Shown piece by piece: positions 22,694-29,921 of a stretch of 46,521 nucleotides of DNA. The stretch lies in the IMG/VR virus record IMGVR_UViG_3300023179_005629, positions 1 to 46,521 of that record; one strand, 5' to 3'. This DNA is from a virus. The position numbers and the translations under genes were made by a program. The notes under the pieces were generated by a model. That model ran no database searches. It was given only the letters and a program-made list of their open reading frames with translations, and was not told the origin of the DNA. How positions within the stretch are numbered: position 1 is the stretch's first letter; each line of letters starts with the position of its first letter.

Positions 22694-23989
22694 ATGCAAA
22701 AGAAACAAAAAATCTTCGAGTACACAATTTCTGGCCCGGCATATCTTCGCCTAGGGGCGGAACAATGCAACGATCCAGAGACTCTTGATATGATTAATAG
22801 TCTTATTCTTAAGACTTGCCATAATCAAAATAATCATACGTTCTCTCTTTTATATAATGGGTTTACTGAAAAGAATTTTGGACCTAAACTTCAAAAATAT
22901 AGGCCAGCAGTTAAACAAATTCATGCTGACTCTGGTGGACTACAAATAATCACTAGGGGATTACAAAATACACCTGAGATTAGAGATAAGGTTTACACCA
23001 ATCAAGGAACATACGCGGATATAGGTATGGCATTTGATGAAATTCCTGTTAAGGCAACACGGGATGGAAAATCCTCTAAAATTGATACGAAGCGTAGATA
23101 TTTTGATAGAGAAAATTTTGATGCGTATGCTACACAGACTGGTAAGAATGTCAGAGCACAGATTGAGAAATTTATTGAACTAAAATCTATTTGCAGGCCA
23201 TTCGTTATTATGCATGGTGCTTCCCATCAAACATATCAACAATGGGCGGAAACGATTCTTCGAGAAGTATCTGAACCATTACATGATAGAATAGGTGGAG
23301 TAGCCATGGGGTCAGCTGCTCTAGGTATGGGACAATTAGAAGATGTGAAACGAGCATTTTATGTAACATTAATGCCGTTTAGCAGACCTTTTCATCTTCA
23401 CGTTCTAGGAGTAGGTGCTCTTAGGCGCATGCTACCTTATATTCTTTTTAGTCAAACGGGGTTGTATGATGAGATTGATTTATCTTACGATTCTACTACT
23501 CATTCTATGTCTCTTGATAATGGTTTATTCTACTTTTCTCACTATAAAAAGTCACCAGGATCTGCTTATGGAGGCACATCAGTTAAGATGGGAAGGGAAT
23601 ACTCTAACATCTATAGAACAGTTACAGAAGAAATCAATTCAGTATGTGGGACAGAGTATACGCCCGAGGAATATCACAAGTTAATGAATAAACAAGTTAC
23701 CGCATACTTGGAAGAAGGCGGCAAATTTATTGATATTATGCGTGCTAGATTATCATTTATTCTTACCAATGTTCATAACTTTACTAAAGATGTATCAGAA
23801 TTAACTCAATCTAAAGATCAATTTTTGAAATTTGCAAGAGATAAGGATTGTGAAAATCAATATGCTTCATTATTTGACATAAAGAATTTAGATGATTTTC
23901 TACATTGGGAAAAAGAAGTCGGAAAATTTATGGATTCAGAATCGGTAGTTGATAAACCACCTTCATCATTAGAGGATTTATTTACATGA
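22694..23989 (+). CDS. dpdA: DpdA-like 7-deazaguanine DNA transglycosylase
   Basis: A 431-residue member of the tRNA-guanine transglycosylase superfamily. Landmarks: HADSGGLQ (D79, base-binding loop as in TGT DSGG), IGMAFDEIP (D115-116 region), IGGVAMGSAALGMG (TGT GG-loop), FHLHVLGVGALRRMLPYI and YDEIDLSYDSTTHS (D262 or D266 as nucleophile). The zinc-binding CxCxxC region of tRNA enzymes is absent, and with FolE, QueD and QueE nearby the DNA-modifying DpdA role is favoured. It should swap guanine in phage DNA for a 7-deazaguanine and so block restriction. The C-terminus SSLEDLFT matches the upstream glycosyltransferase tail. There is no good ribosome site; the ATG is preceded by ACGGTTTTTGTA. 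Confidence 0.87.
   Translation: MQKKQKIFEYTISGPAYLRLGAEQCNDPETLDMINSLILKTCHNQNNHTFSLLYNGFTEKNFGPKLQKYRPAVKQIHADSGGLQIITRGLQNTPEIRDKVYTNQGTYADIGMAFDEIPVKATRDGKSSKIDTKRRYFDRENFDAYATQTGKNVRAQIEKFIELKSICRPFVIMHGASHQTYQQWAETILREVSEPLHDRIGGVAMGSAALGMGQLEDVKRAFYVTLMPFSRPFHLHVLGVGALRRMLPYILFSQTGLYDEIDLSYDSTTHSMSLDNGLFYFSHYKKSPGSAYGGTSVKMGREYSNIYRTVTEEINSVCGTEYTPEEYHKLMNKQVTAYLEEGGKFIDIMRARLSFILTNVHNFTKDVSELTQSKDQFLKFARDKDCENQYASLFDIKNLDDFLHWEKEVGKFMDSESVVDKPPSSLEDLFT
23969..23983 (+). repeat. 15-bp direct repeat, copy 2 (codes for LEDLF tail)
   Basis: TTAGAGGATTTATTT at the 3' end of dpdA, identical to 21698-21712 at the end of the glycosyltransferase gene. Both copies are in frame and lie six bases before the end of the stop codon region, so the repeat preserves the same terminal peptide. 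Confidence 0.9.
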
Positions 23990-24366
23990 TTATTAAACAA
24001 GACGTTAGACCTCGTACAGAAACATTTATTAAGATTCGTGCAGAGTTTGAAGGCTATCATAGATATCCTATTGCGAGCCAAATTGATCCTCGTATTGCAT
24101 TTCTTGAAAATGAACATAGGCATATGTTTAAAGTTGAGGTAAAAATTTCAGTATCTCACCTTGACAGGGAATTAGAATTCTTTTTAGTTAAATGGGCATT
24201 GCAAGATTTTATTAAAGGCGGCAATATGAATCACAAATCTTGTGAGATGATTGCCACAGATATTCTAGAGCAACATCTTATTCCTAAATATGGTCAAAGG
24301 TACTATGAGATTGTTGTATCAGAAGATGGTGAGTCTGATGGCATTGTTGAATATTTTCCAGGATAA
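23986..24366 (+). CDS. QueD-like T-fold protein next to dpdA
   Basis: A 126-residue protein overlapping dpdA by ATGA. Parts recall the 6-pyruvoyl-tetrahydropterin synthase / QueD fold: an N-terminal strand with FEGYHRYPIA, HRHMFKVEVKISV in place of the HGHxYxVxV motif, SCEMIATDILEQHL in place of the SxExLAxxI motif, and the terminal strand YYEIVVSEDGESDGIVEY. The usual catalytic Cys and the Asp-His pair are not obvious, so it may be non-catalytic or bind a pterin or deazaguanine. Its coupling to dpdA suggests a partner or substrate-handling protein. It could also be an unrelated small protein. Confidence 0.6.
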   Translation: MIIKQDVRPRTETFIKIRAEFEGYHRYPIASQIDPRIAFLENEHRHMFKVEVKISVSHLDRELEFFLVKWALQDFIKGGNMNHKSCEMIATDILEQHLIPKYGQRYYEIVVSEDGESDGIVEYFPG

Positions 24367-24368
24367 TT

Positions 24369-25541
24369 ATGCGTAAATTATGGTATTGCGGTTTAGAGCC
24401 GTATGAGGGCAGATACACTTTACAGCTTCAGCAATGGAGTGAGGCTGTATTTAAGCGACGTGGTATTAACTACGAGGTAATTCATGGTGAACTATTAGAT
24501 ACATCCAAGTCTATCGTAACAGGGCAGGTGTTAGATGCGCATGGTCGTAGTTATTATTCTTTGACTCAGATGGCTAAACTTGTGGCAAAGATGAAGGCCG
24601 GTGAAGTAACTTGGGAAGATACTATTTTCTTTGAGGATATGTTTACTCCAGGTATGGAAGCTTTACCCTATATTATGGATCAAACAACTACAGAGTTTAG
24701 GCCTCAAATTTGGGTTAGATGCTTAGCTCAGACAATTGATCCTGATGACTTTTTGCATGTCTGGGACATGCAAGATTGGATGCGAAACTATGAACATATG
24801 ATTAATCATTTTGTAACAGGGGTTCTAGCATCTAATGAAGAAATGGTAGCACATATGAAGATTGCAGGTTGGAATGTTCCGATCTACAATATTTCTGGTC
24901 TCGCTTTTGGTAAAGAAGAAGTACAATCTCGAGTACCTAATAGAAAAAATTTCTTTGATCGTAAACGACGTGTTTGCTTTGCTGCGAGATTCGATCAGGA
25001 AAAACAACCCGGATTTTTTATGGATTTAGTCGAGAGAGTAACAAATTATACTAATACTGAATTCTGTGTATTATCTGGTGGACCATTACGTAGTAATGAT
25101 GATGGGTATTTAGAACGTGCTAGAAATTTAGAAGCTCAAGGTAAATTAAAAATATATGAGAATCTAAAGAAAAACGAGTATTATGAAATACTAGCAGATA
25201 GTAGAATTTTATTTAATTGTGCTTTACAAGATTGGGTATCAAATACAGCCTCAGAAGCAGATGCACTTGGCACAAATTGTTTATATCCTGCTTATAGAAG
25301 TTTTCCAGAATCTTTTGCCAATGATTCGGAATGTTTATATATTCCTTGGTCAATTGAAGATGCAGAAAGAAAACTAATTCATTTACTTAATAATCTAAGA
25401 ACAAATCTAGGTAAAATGTCAGATTGGACTAATGGCACCATTGATCGTTGTATAGATATTATGATAGATAATCAGACAGGTGAAAAATGGTATAGAGGCA
25501 ATAATAGGTATAGAAATTATGTCCCACAATCTAAATTCTAA
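24369..25541 (+). CDS. Second GT-B glycosyltransferase in modification island
   Basis: A 390-residue protein starting three bases after the previous gene. It opens MRKLWYCGLEPYEGRYTLQLQQWSE. The second half is GT-B-like: VCFAARFDQEKQPGFFMDLVERV (phosphate/nucleotide loop region), LKIYENLKKNEYYEILADSRILFNCALQDWVSNTASEADALGTNCLYPAY, the last part being the donor-binding E-x-x-A-x-G segment of GT4-like enzymes. It is not closely similar to the transferase at 20366 and lacks the SLEDLF tail. The galE gene overlaps its 3' end by 23 bases, suggesting UDP-galactose or UDP-glucose as donor. Acceptor unknown; modified DNA base or glycan are both possible. Confidence 0.75.
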   Translation: MRKLWYCGLEPYEGRYTLQLQQWSEAVFKRRGINYEVIHGELLDTSKSIVTGQVLDAHGRSYYSLTQMAKLVAKMKAGEVTWEDTIFFEDMFTPGMEALPYIMDQTTTEFRPQIWVRCLAQTIDPDDFLHVWDMQDWMRNYEHMINHFVTGVLASNEEMVAHMKIAGWNVPIYNISGLAFGKEEVQSRVPNRKNFFDRKRRVCFAARFDQEKQPGFFMDLVERVTNYTNTEFCVLSGGPLRSNDDGYLERARNLEAQGKLKIYENLKKNEYYEILADSRILFNCALQDWVSNTASEADALGTNCLYPAYRSFPESFANDSECLYIPWSIEDAERKLIHLLNNLRTNLGKMSDWTNGTIDRCIDIMIDNQTGEKWYRGNNRYRNYVPQSKF

Positions 25542-26511
25542 AAATGTAGTTGTTACTGGTGCTGCTGGTTATATTGGAGGCATCACTTGCATAGAGTTGA
25601 AAAGAAAAGGTTATAATGTTTTTGGAGTAGATAAGAGATATACCTCGCATTTAGATAAATATTATGATGAGTTTTATCAAGGTGATTTCATAGATTACAA
25701 GTCTTTTCTTTTATTAAAAAAAGCAAATCCTACTACTATTATTCATTGTGCCGGATCAAGTTTAGTTGATCCAAGTTTTATTTCGCCTGGAACATATTTT
25801 GATAATAATATAGCAAAGACAAACAGATTACTTGATTTTATAAAAGATGAATTGATAGCAACTAAATTTATTTTTAGTAGTAGTGCTGCAGTTTATGGTA
25901 ATTGGAGTAGAGAGCCATATAGAGAATATAATGATACCTTTCCCGTTTCTCCATATGGAGAAACTAAACTGATGGTAGAAAAAATTCTTAGTTGGTATCA
26001 TAAAATTTTTGGTCTAAAGTATGTCTCATTACGATATTTCAATGCTTGTGGTGCAGATTTTGAATCTATTCACGGACAAGAACCAGGAGCATCGCATATT
26101 TTTGCTAAATTATTTGAATGCGCTTTAAATGATACTGCTTTTACCTTATATGGTTCTAACTATCACACCAAAGATCAAACATGTATTAGAGATTATCTAC
26201 ATGTATCGGATATAGCCGAAGCTCATATACAATGTATTGAAAATGATACTGTGGGTATATATAATTTAGGCACTTTAAAAGGTACATCAAATTTAGAATG
26301 TTTAGAACAAGTAGAAATTTTTTTAAATAAAAATATAGTTGTTAATGTTGCCCCTAAAAGAGAAGGCGATCCAGCAATATTAATTGCTGATCCCACTAAA
26401 TTTCAGATAGCTACTGGTTGGAAAGCACAAAGATCCATGGCTATGATTGTAAAAAATTTGCACCAATGGTATCAATCCGATATCTTTAAGAAATTAAATA
26501 AGCGGTCTTAA
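25519..26511 (+). CDS. galE: UDP-glucose 4-epimerase GalE-like
   Basis: A 330-residue short-chain dehydrogenase. I use ATG 25519 (MSHNLNSKNVVVTGAAGYIGG), because the upstream alternative at 25480 lies deep in the preceding gene. Motifs: NAD-binding GAAGYIGG (about 14-21), IIHCAGSSLVDPS, SSSAAVYGNWSREP, catalytic PYGETK (YxxxK), RYFNACGADFESIHGQ, CIRDYLHVSDIAEAH and YNLGTLKGTSNLE. These match GalE, which interconverts UDP-glucose and UDP-galactose. It overlaps the upstream glycosyltransferase, so donor supply for that enzyme is a reasonable inference. Related epimerases act on UDP-GlcNAc or uronic acids; the substrate cannot be fixed by eye. Confidence 0.85.
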   Translation: MSHNLNSKNVVVTGAAGYIGGITCIELKRKGYNVFGVDKRYTSHLDKYYDEFYQGDFIDYKSFLLLKKANPTTIIHCAGSSLVDPSFISPGTYFDNNIAKTNRLLDFIKDELIATKFIFSSSAAVYGNWSREPYREYNDTFPVSPYGETKLMVEKILSWYHKIFGLKYVSLRYFNACGADFESIHGQEPGASHIFAKLFECALNDTAFTLYGSNYHTKDQTCIRDYLHVSDIAEAHIQCIENDTVGIYNLGTLKGTSNLECLEQVEIFLNKNIVVNVAPKREGDPAILIADPTKFQIATGWKAQRSMAMIVKNLHQWYQSDIFKKLNKRS

Positions 26512-26570
26512 GACGCTCATCCCGCTTTATAAATTCTGCGTGTCATCAAACTTACTCCGAGAGGCAAGAG

Positions 26571-27077
26571 ATGGCTTATATCAATTTACCACATCCATAC
26601 AAATACGTTAGTACAAAAGAATACCATGATGCATTTCCCTGCGCATATAGACAATGGAGAGCAGATAGTCATTGCAATATGATTCATGGTTATAGCTTTA
26701 GTATGAAGTTTTACTTCGGAACTGATGACCTAGATGTTCGTAACTGGGCAGCAGACTATGGCGGACTTAAAGAACTAAAGAAAATTCTTGAAGATCAGTT
26801 TGACCATACTCTACTAGTTGCAGAGGACGATCCTGAACTAGAAACATTTAAACTATTACAAGAAAAGAAAATGGCTAAGCTAACTATTTTGCCTAGATTA
26901 GGATGTGAAGGGTTAGCTGATATGCTCTATAGATATGTCAACGGAGTTTATATTCCAGATATGTGGGGTCCAGGTGAAGCAGAAAGATTATGGTGTTTTA
27001 GAGTAGAAGTAAGGGAAACACAATCTAATATGGCATATAGAGAAGGACACAGACATTGGAATGAAATACTTATCTAA
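26571..27077 (+). CDS. queD: 6-carboxy-tetrahydropterin synthase QueD (variant)
   Basis: A 168-residue PTPS-family enzyme, expected to convert dihydroneopterin triphosphate to 6-carboxy-tetrahydropterin, the QueE substrate. Recognisable parts: FPCAYRQWRADSHCNMIHGYSF (H34, C35, H39), FDHTLLVAEDDPELETF (D78-H79) and GCEGLADML (E113). The common family has H...C...HGH; here the first His position appears as Tyr and HGH is HGY, with an extra His beside the Cys. A subfamily with SHC-x3-HGY exists in bacteria (from memory), so zinc binding may be rearranged rather than lost. It starts 59 bases after galE with AGAGGCAAGAG upstream. Confidence 0.85.
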   Translation: MAYINLPHPYKYVSTKEYHDAFPCAYRQWRADSHCNMIHGYSFSMKFYFGTDDLDVRNWAADYGGLKELKKILEDQFDHTLLVAEDDPELETFKLLQEKKMAKLTILPRLGCEGLADMLYRYVNGVYIPDMWGPGEAERLWCFRVEVRETQSNMAYREGHRHWNEILI

Positions 27078-27079
27078 TA

Positions 27080-27673
27080 ATGATTAAATTCTATAAACAA
27101 ATCATATCTAAACAAAACGCAGAGGAAATTTATCATTCCTTTATGCCGTTAGTTATGAATAATTTTAATTTATATTCTGAAGCAGATACGCCGGCTATAC
27201 GTGTAGATGGGACGGGAAGAGGAGCAGGAACTTTAAATTTTCCCACAACATTGAATGAAATCGAAAATATAAAAAATAAAGTAGAAGCAGATTTTGGTGA
27301 TCAATATAAATTTACCCATTCTTATTTAAGATTATATCCCAATGACAGTGTACTGCACCCCCACATAGATAGAAAAGGTTTAGATTTGACTCTATCGGTA
27401 AATATATATTCTTCTGATAATACCTATTGGCCACTAGTAATTAGTAATAAATGTATGCCCCCTGAGGAAGAAACCGAAGCTTCTGCTGTAGGGGATGAAA
27501 AGGAAAGTTATATTTTATTGAAAGATTATTTTAAAGATTCTATAGAGTACAATTTTAATATTGGAGATGGTGCTTGTTGTACAAGAGAACATCCACATTG
27601 GAGACCATTTTATAATATGTCTTTCGAGGGAGATCATTATGTTCAGTGTTTTTATCATTGGAAACTTAAATGA
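27080..27673 (+). CDS. 2-oxoglutarate/Fe(II) oxygenase-like protein
   Basis: A 197-residue protein two bases after queD. The double-stranded beta-helix metal motif is visible as HPHIDRKG (H95-x-D97) and the distal EHPHWRPFY (H173, R175 as probable 2-oxoglutarate contact), preceded by FTHSYLRLYPNDSVL. Such oxygenases are frequent in aquatic T4-like phages, and their substrates are mostly unknown. The location between queD and a flavoprotein, inside the modification island, makes oxidation of a DNA base or deazaguanine side group an option. Hydroxylation of a protein or small molecule is equally possible. It overlaps the next gene by ATGA. Confidence 0.7.
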   Translation: MIKFYKQIISKQNAEEIYHSFMPLVMNNFNLYSEADTPAIRVDGTGRGAGTLNFPTTLNEIENIKNKVEADFGDQYKFTHSYLRLYPNDSVLHPHIDRKGLDLTLSVNIYSSDNTYWPLVISNKCMPPEEETEASAVGDEKESYILLKDYFKDSIEYNFNIGDGACCTREHPHWRPFYNMSFEGDHYVQCFYHWKLK

Positions 27674-28824
27674 AAATTGCAATAGTTGGTGCAGGTATAG
27701 CAGGTATTACTGCTGCTTATTTCTTAAGTAAAAAAGGTTACAATATTACCGTATTTGAAAAAGAAAGATATGCTGCAATGAAATGTTCATATGCTAACGG
27801 GGGACAAATATCTGTATCTAACTCTGAGGTTTGGAATACGTGGCCTAATATTAAAAAGGCTATCAAATGGGTTGGTAAAAAAGATGCTCCCCTTTTACTT
27901 AGACCAAATTTGAATTGGAAAAAAGCATTTTGGCTTATTAAATTCTTGGCTAGTACTGTCAAGAATGACCATGAATTACGAACCATTGAAACAATTAAAA
28001 TGGGCGTTGCTTCAAGGAGATTATATAATACAATAAGAATGCAGGAAAAATTAGATTTTGATTATAAAAAATGTGGTATAATGCATATCTATAAAAATCC
28101 TGAATATTTTAGACATGCAGTTGAGATGAAGGACATCTATGAATCTTATGGGTGTTCATGGGTTATTAAGACTTCTAATGAATGTTTAGAAATTGAGCCA
28201 AGATTATATCATTTACACAAGTCTGGGTTAGTTGGTGGCATTTGGACTGAGGAAGATTCTGTGGGTGATATACACAAATTTTGCACTCAATTAGAAGCAG
28301 TCCTAGCTAAGAAGTACAAAGTTGATTTTAGGTATAATACAGAAATTAAAAAAATAGATGCACTTTATGATTTTGACAAAATTGTTATTGCGAATGGATC
28401 TGATACTTGTAGTCTAGCTATGGATCACGATGTTTGTGTTTACCCTGTTAAGGGATATAGTATAACCATTGAGGGTGCTAGAGGTTCCCCATCTGCATCT
28501 ATATTAGACGATGAAGCTAAAATAGTTTGTTCTAGGCTGGGTGATAGACTAAGAGTAGCTGGTACTGCTGAAATCGGTGACCACAATTTAGATATTACTA
28601 GATCAAGAATTACTCCTCTACTTAAATGGGTCAAAGATAATTTTCCGCAAGTAAACACTGCAGAATATTCTCAATGGGCTTGTCTACGTCCTATGTCGCA
28701 CGATATGATGCCAATTGTTAGACAATCCTCGATCAATCCAAAAATCTATTATCATACTGGGCATGGGCATCTCGGTTGGACTCTGGCTCCTGCGACAGCA
28801 AAACAATTATCTGAACTAATATGA
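27670..28824 (+). CDS. dadA: FAD-dependent D-amino acid dehydrogenase-like oxidoreductase
   Basis: A 384-residue flavoprotein of the DAO superfamily. The N-terminus has the dinucleotide fold GAGIAG (about 7-12) with the FAD-ribose Glu in VFEKE, then SYANGGQISVSNSEVWNTWPNIKKAIKWVGKKDAPLLLRP, very like DadA (ANAGQIS, APLAVR). The C-terminus has WACLRPMSHDMMPIVRQS and YHTGHGHLGWTLAPATAKQLSELI, again DadA-like. DadA oxidises D-amino acids to 2-oxo acids and ammonia. Length is a little short of bacterial DadA (about 430). In a phage this may be an auxiliary metabolic gene, or the fold may be used for nucleotide or amino-sugar modification, given its neighbours. Confidence 0.82.
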   Translation: MKIAIVGAGIAGITAAYFLSKKGYNITVFEKERYAAMKCSYANGGQISVSNSEVWNTWPNIKKAIKWVGKKDAPLLLRPNLNWKKAFWLIKFLASTVKNDHELRTIETIKMGVASRRLYNTIRMQEKLDFDYKKCGIMHIYKNPEYFRHAVEMKDIYESYGCSWVIKTSNECLEIEPRLYHLHKSGLVGGIWTEEDSVGDIHKFCTQLEAVLAKKYKVDFRYNTEIKKIDALYDFDKIVIANGSDTCSLAMDHDVCVYPVKGYSITIEGARGSPSASILDDEAKIVCSRLGDRLRVAGTAEIGDHNLDITRSRITPLLKWVKDNFPQVNTAEYSQWACLRPMSHDMMPIVRQSSINPKIYYHTGHGHLGWTLAPATAKQLSELI

Positions 28825-28873
28825 ATTGTCCTGTTCTCAAATAACTTAAGATTATATCTTGAAAGGAGGTCGT

Positions 28874-29921
28874 ATGAAGATTTGTCTTTTAGGCGACACA
28901 CATTTTCGGTGTACGTAATGATTCAAAGTCTTTTCATAAATACTATGAAAAATTTTATAACTATTTGTTTAATTATTTAGAAGAACATGATATAGATCAG
29001 ATTATACAACTAGGTGATTTATTTGACAGACGAAAATATATTAATTTTTTAACACTTTCTGAATCTAAAAGATATTTCTTCGATATTATTAAAAATAAGA
29101 ATATAAAATTAACTGCATTGCTCGGCAATCATGATATCTTTTGGAAAGAAAGTGTTAGTGTAAATTCTCCTAATCTTTTACTTGATAGTTATACCACACT
29201 CAATATTGTAAATTTCCCAAAAACTATAGTTATTAATGGTATTGCTATTGATATTATACCATGGATATGTAAAGAAAATGAGGAAGAAATCTTTAAGTTT
29301 ATAGAGGGTTCCTCATCAGATATTTGTATGGGACATTTTGAATTGGCAGGATTCGATATGATGAAAGGTATTCCGAGTCATGAAGGAAAAGACGCAACAT
29401 TTTTGAGTAAATACAAACAAGTTTTTAGTGGGCATTATCATACCGCATCTTCTAAAGGAAATATTCATTATTTAGGAACACCATATGAATTAACGTGGAT
29501 GGATTATGGAGACACTAAAGGATTTTATATTTTGGATTGCGAATCCTTAGAAATAGAATTTATTAAAAACGAATTAACAATGTTCGAGAAAATATATTAT
29601 AATGATACTGAAGATTTAAAACTGCAGTATGATAATCTAGAAGATAAGTTTATAAAGTTAATTGTAGTAAATAAAACTGATTATAAACAATTTGATGGAG
29701 TCATTGAGGAAATTTATAAAAGAAATCCGATTGAATTAAAAATTATTGAGGATCTTTCTGAATTTGAAAATTCAGCAGTTGATGAAAATTTAAATTTAGA
29801 AGACACAATGACATTATTGTCTGAATATGTAGATGGTCTAGAAACAGATGCGGATAAAATAAGATTAAAAACTTTGCTTAGAGAGTTGTATGTGGAAGCA
29901 CATGATTACGAGGAAACATGA
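28874..29921 (+). CDS. 47: Recombination nuclease subunit gp47 with apparent +1 frameshift
   Basis: Mre11-type nuclease of the gp46/gp47 complex, which processes DNA ends. A strong ribosome site (AAAGGAGGT) precedes ATG 28874, which encodes MKICLLGDTHF and then runs into a stop at 28916. In the +1 frame the protein continues GVRNDSKSFHKYYEKFYNYLFNYLEEH, giving 348 residues (T4 gp47 is 339). The switch lies at CAT TTT CGG T (28901-28910), where one T of four is extra. Metallophosphatase motifs span both frames: GDTHFG (first frame plus shift), then GDLFDRR, GNHD, GHFE and GHYH. A TTG at 28965 would lose the first metal motif. The cause is a sequencing or assembly error, a mutation, or programmed +1 slippage. 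Confidence 0.85.

Noticed and set aside
22565-22708. Longer N-terminus for the homing endonuclease (start at 22708)
   Set aside because: It would run through both hairpins and the minus-strand late promoter and overlap dpdA; the GIY-YIG domain begins right after ATG 22564.
26495-26570. AAGCGG / CCGCTT inverted repeat before queD as a terminator or riboswitch
   Set aside because: Short stem with a 15-base loop, no T-run, and no match to preQ1 or pterin riboswitch features that I can recognise.
28965-29921. gp47 as a complete gene starting at TTG 28965
   Set aside because: This would remove the first metal-binding motif GDTHFG. A strong ribosome site and ATG at 28874 encode exactly that missing N-terminus in another frame, so a frameshifted full gene explains the data better.
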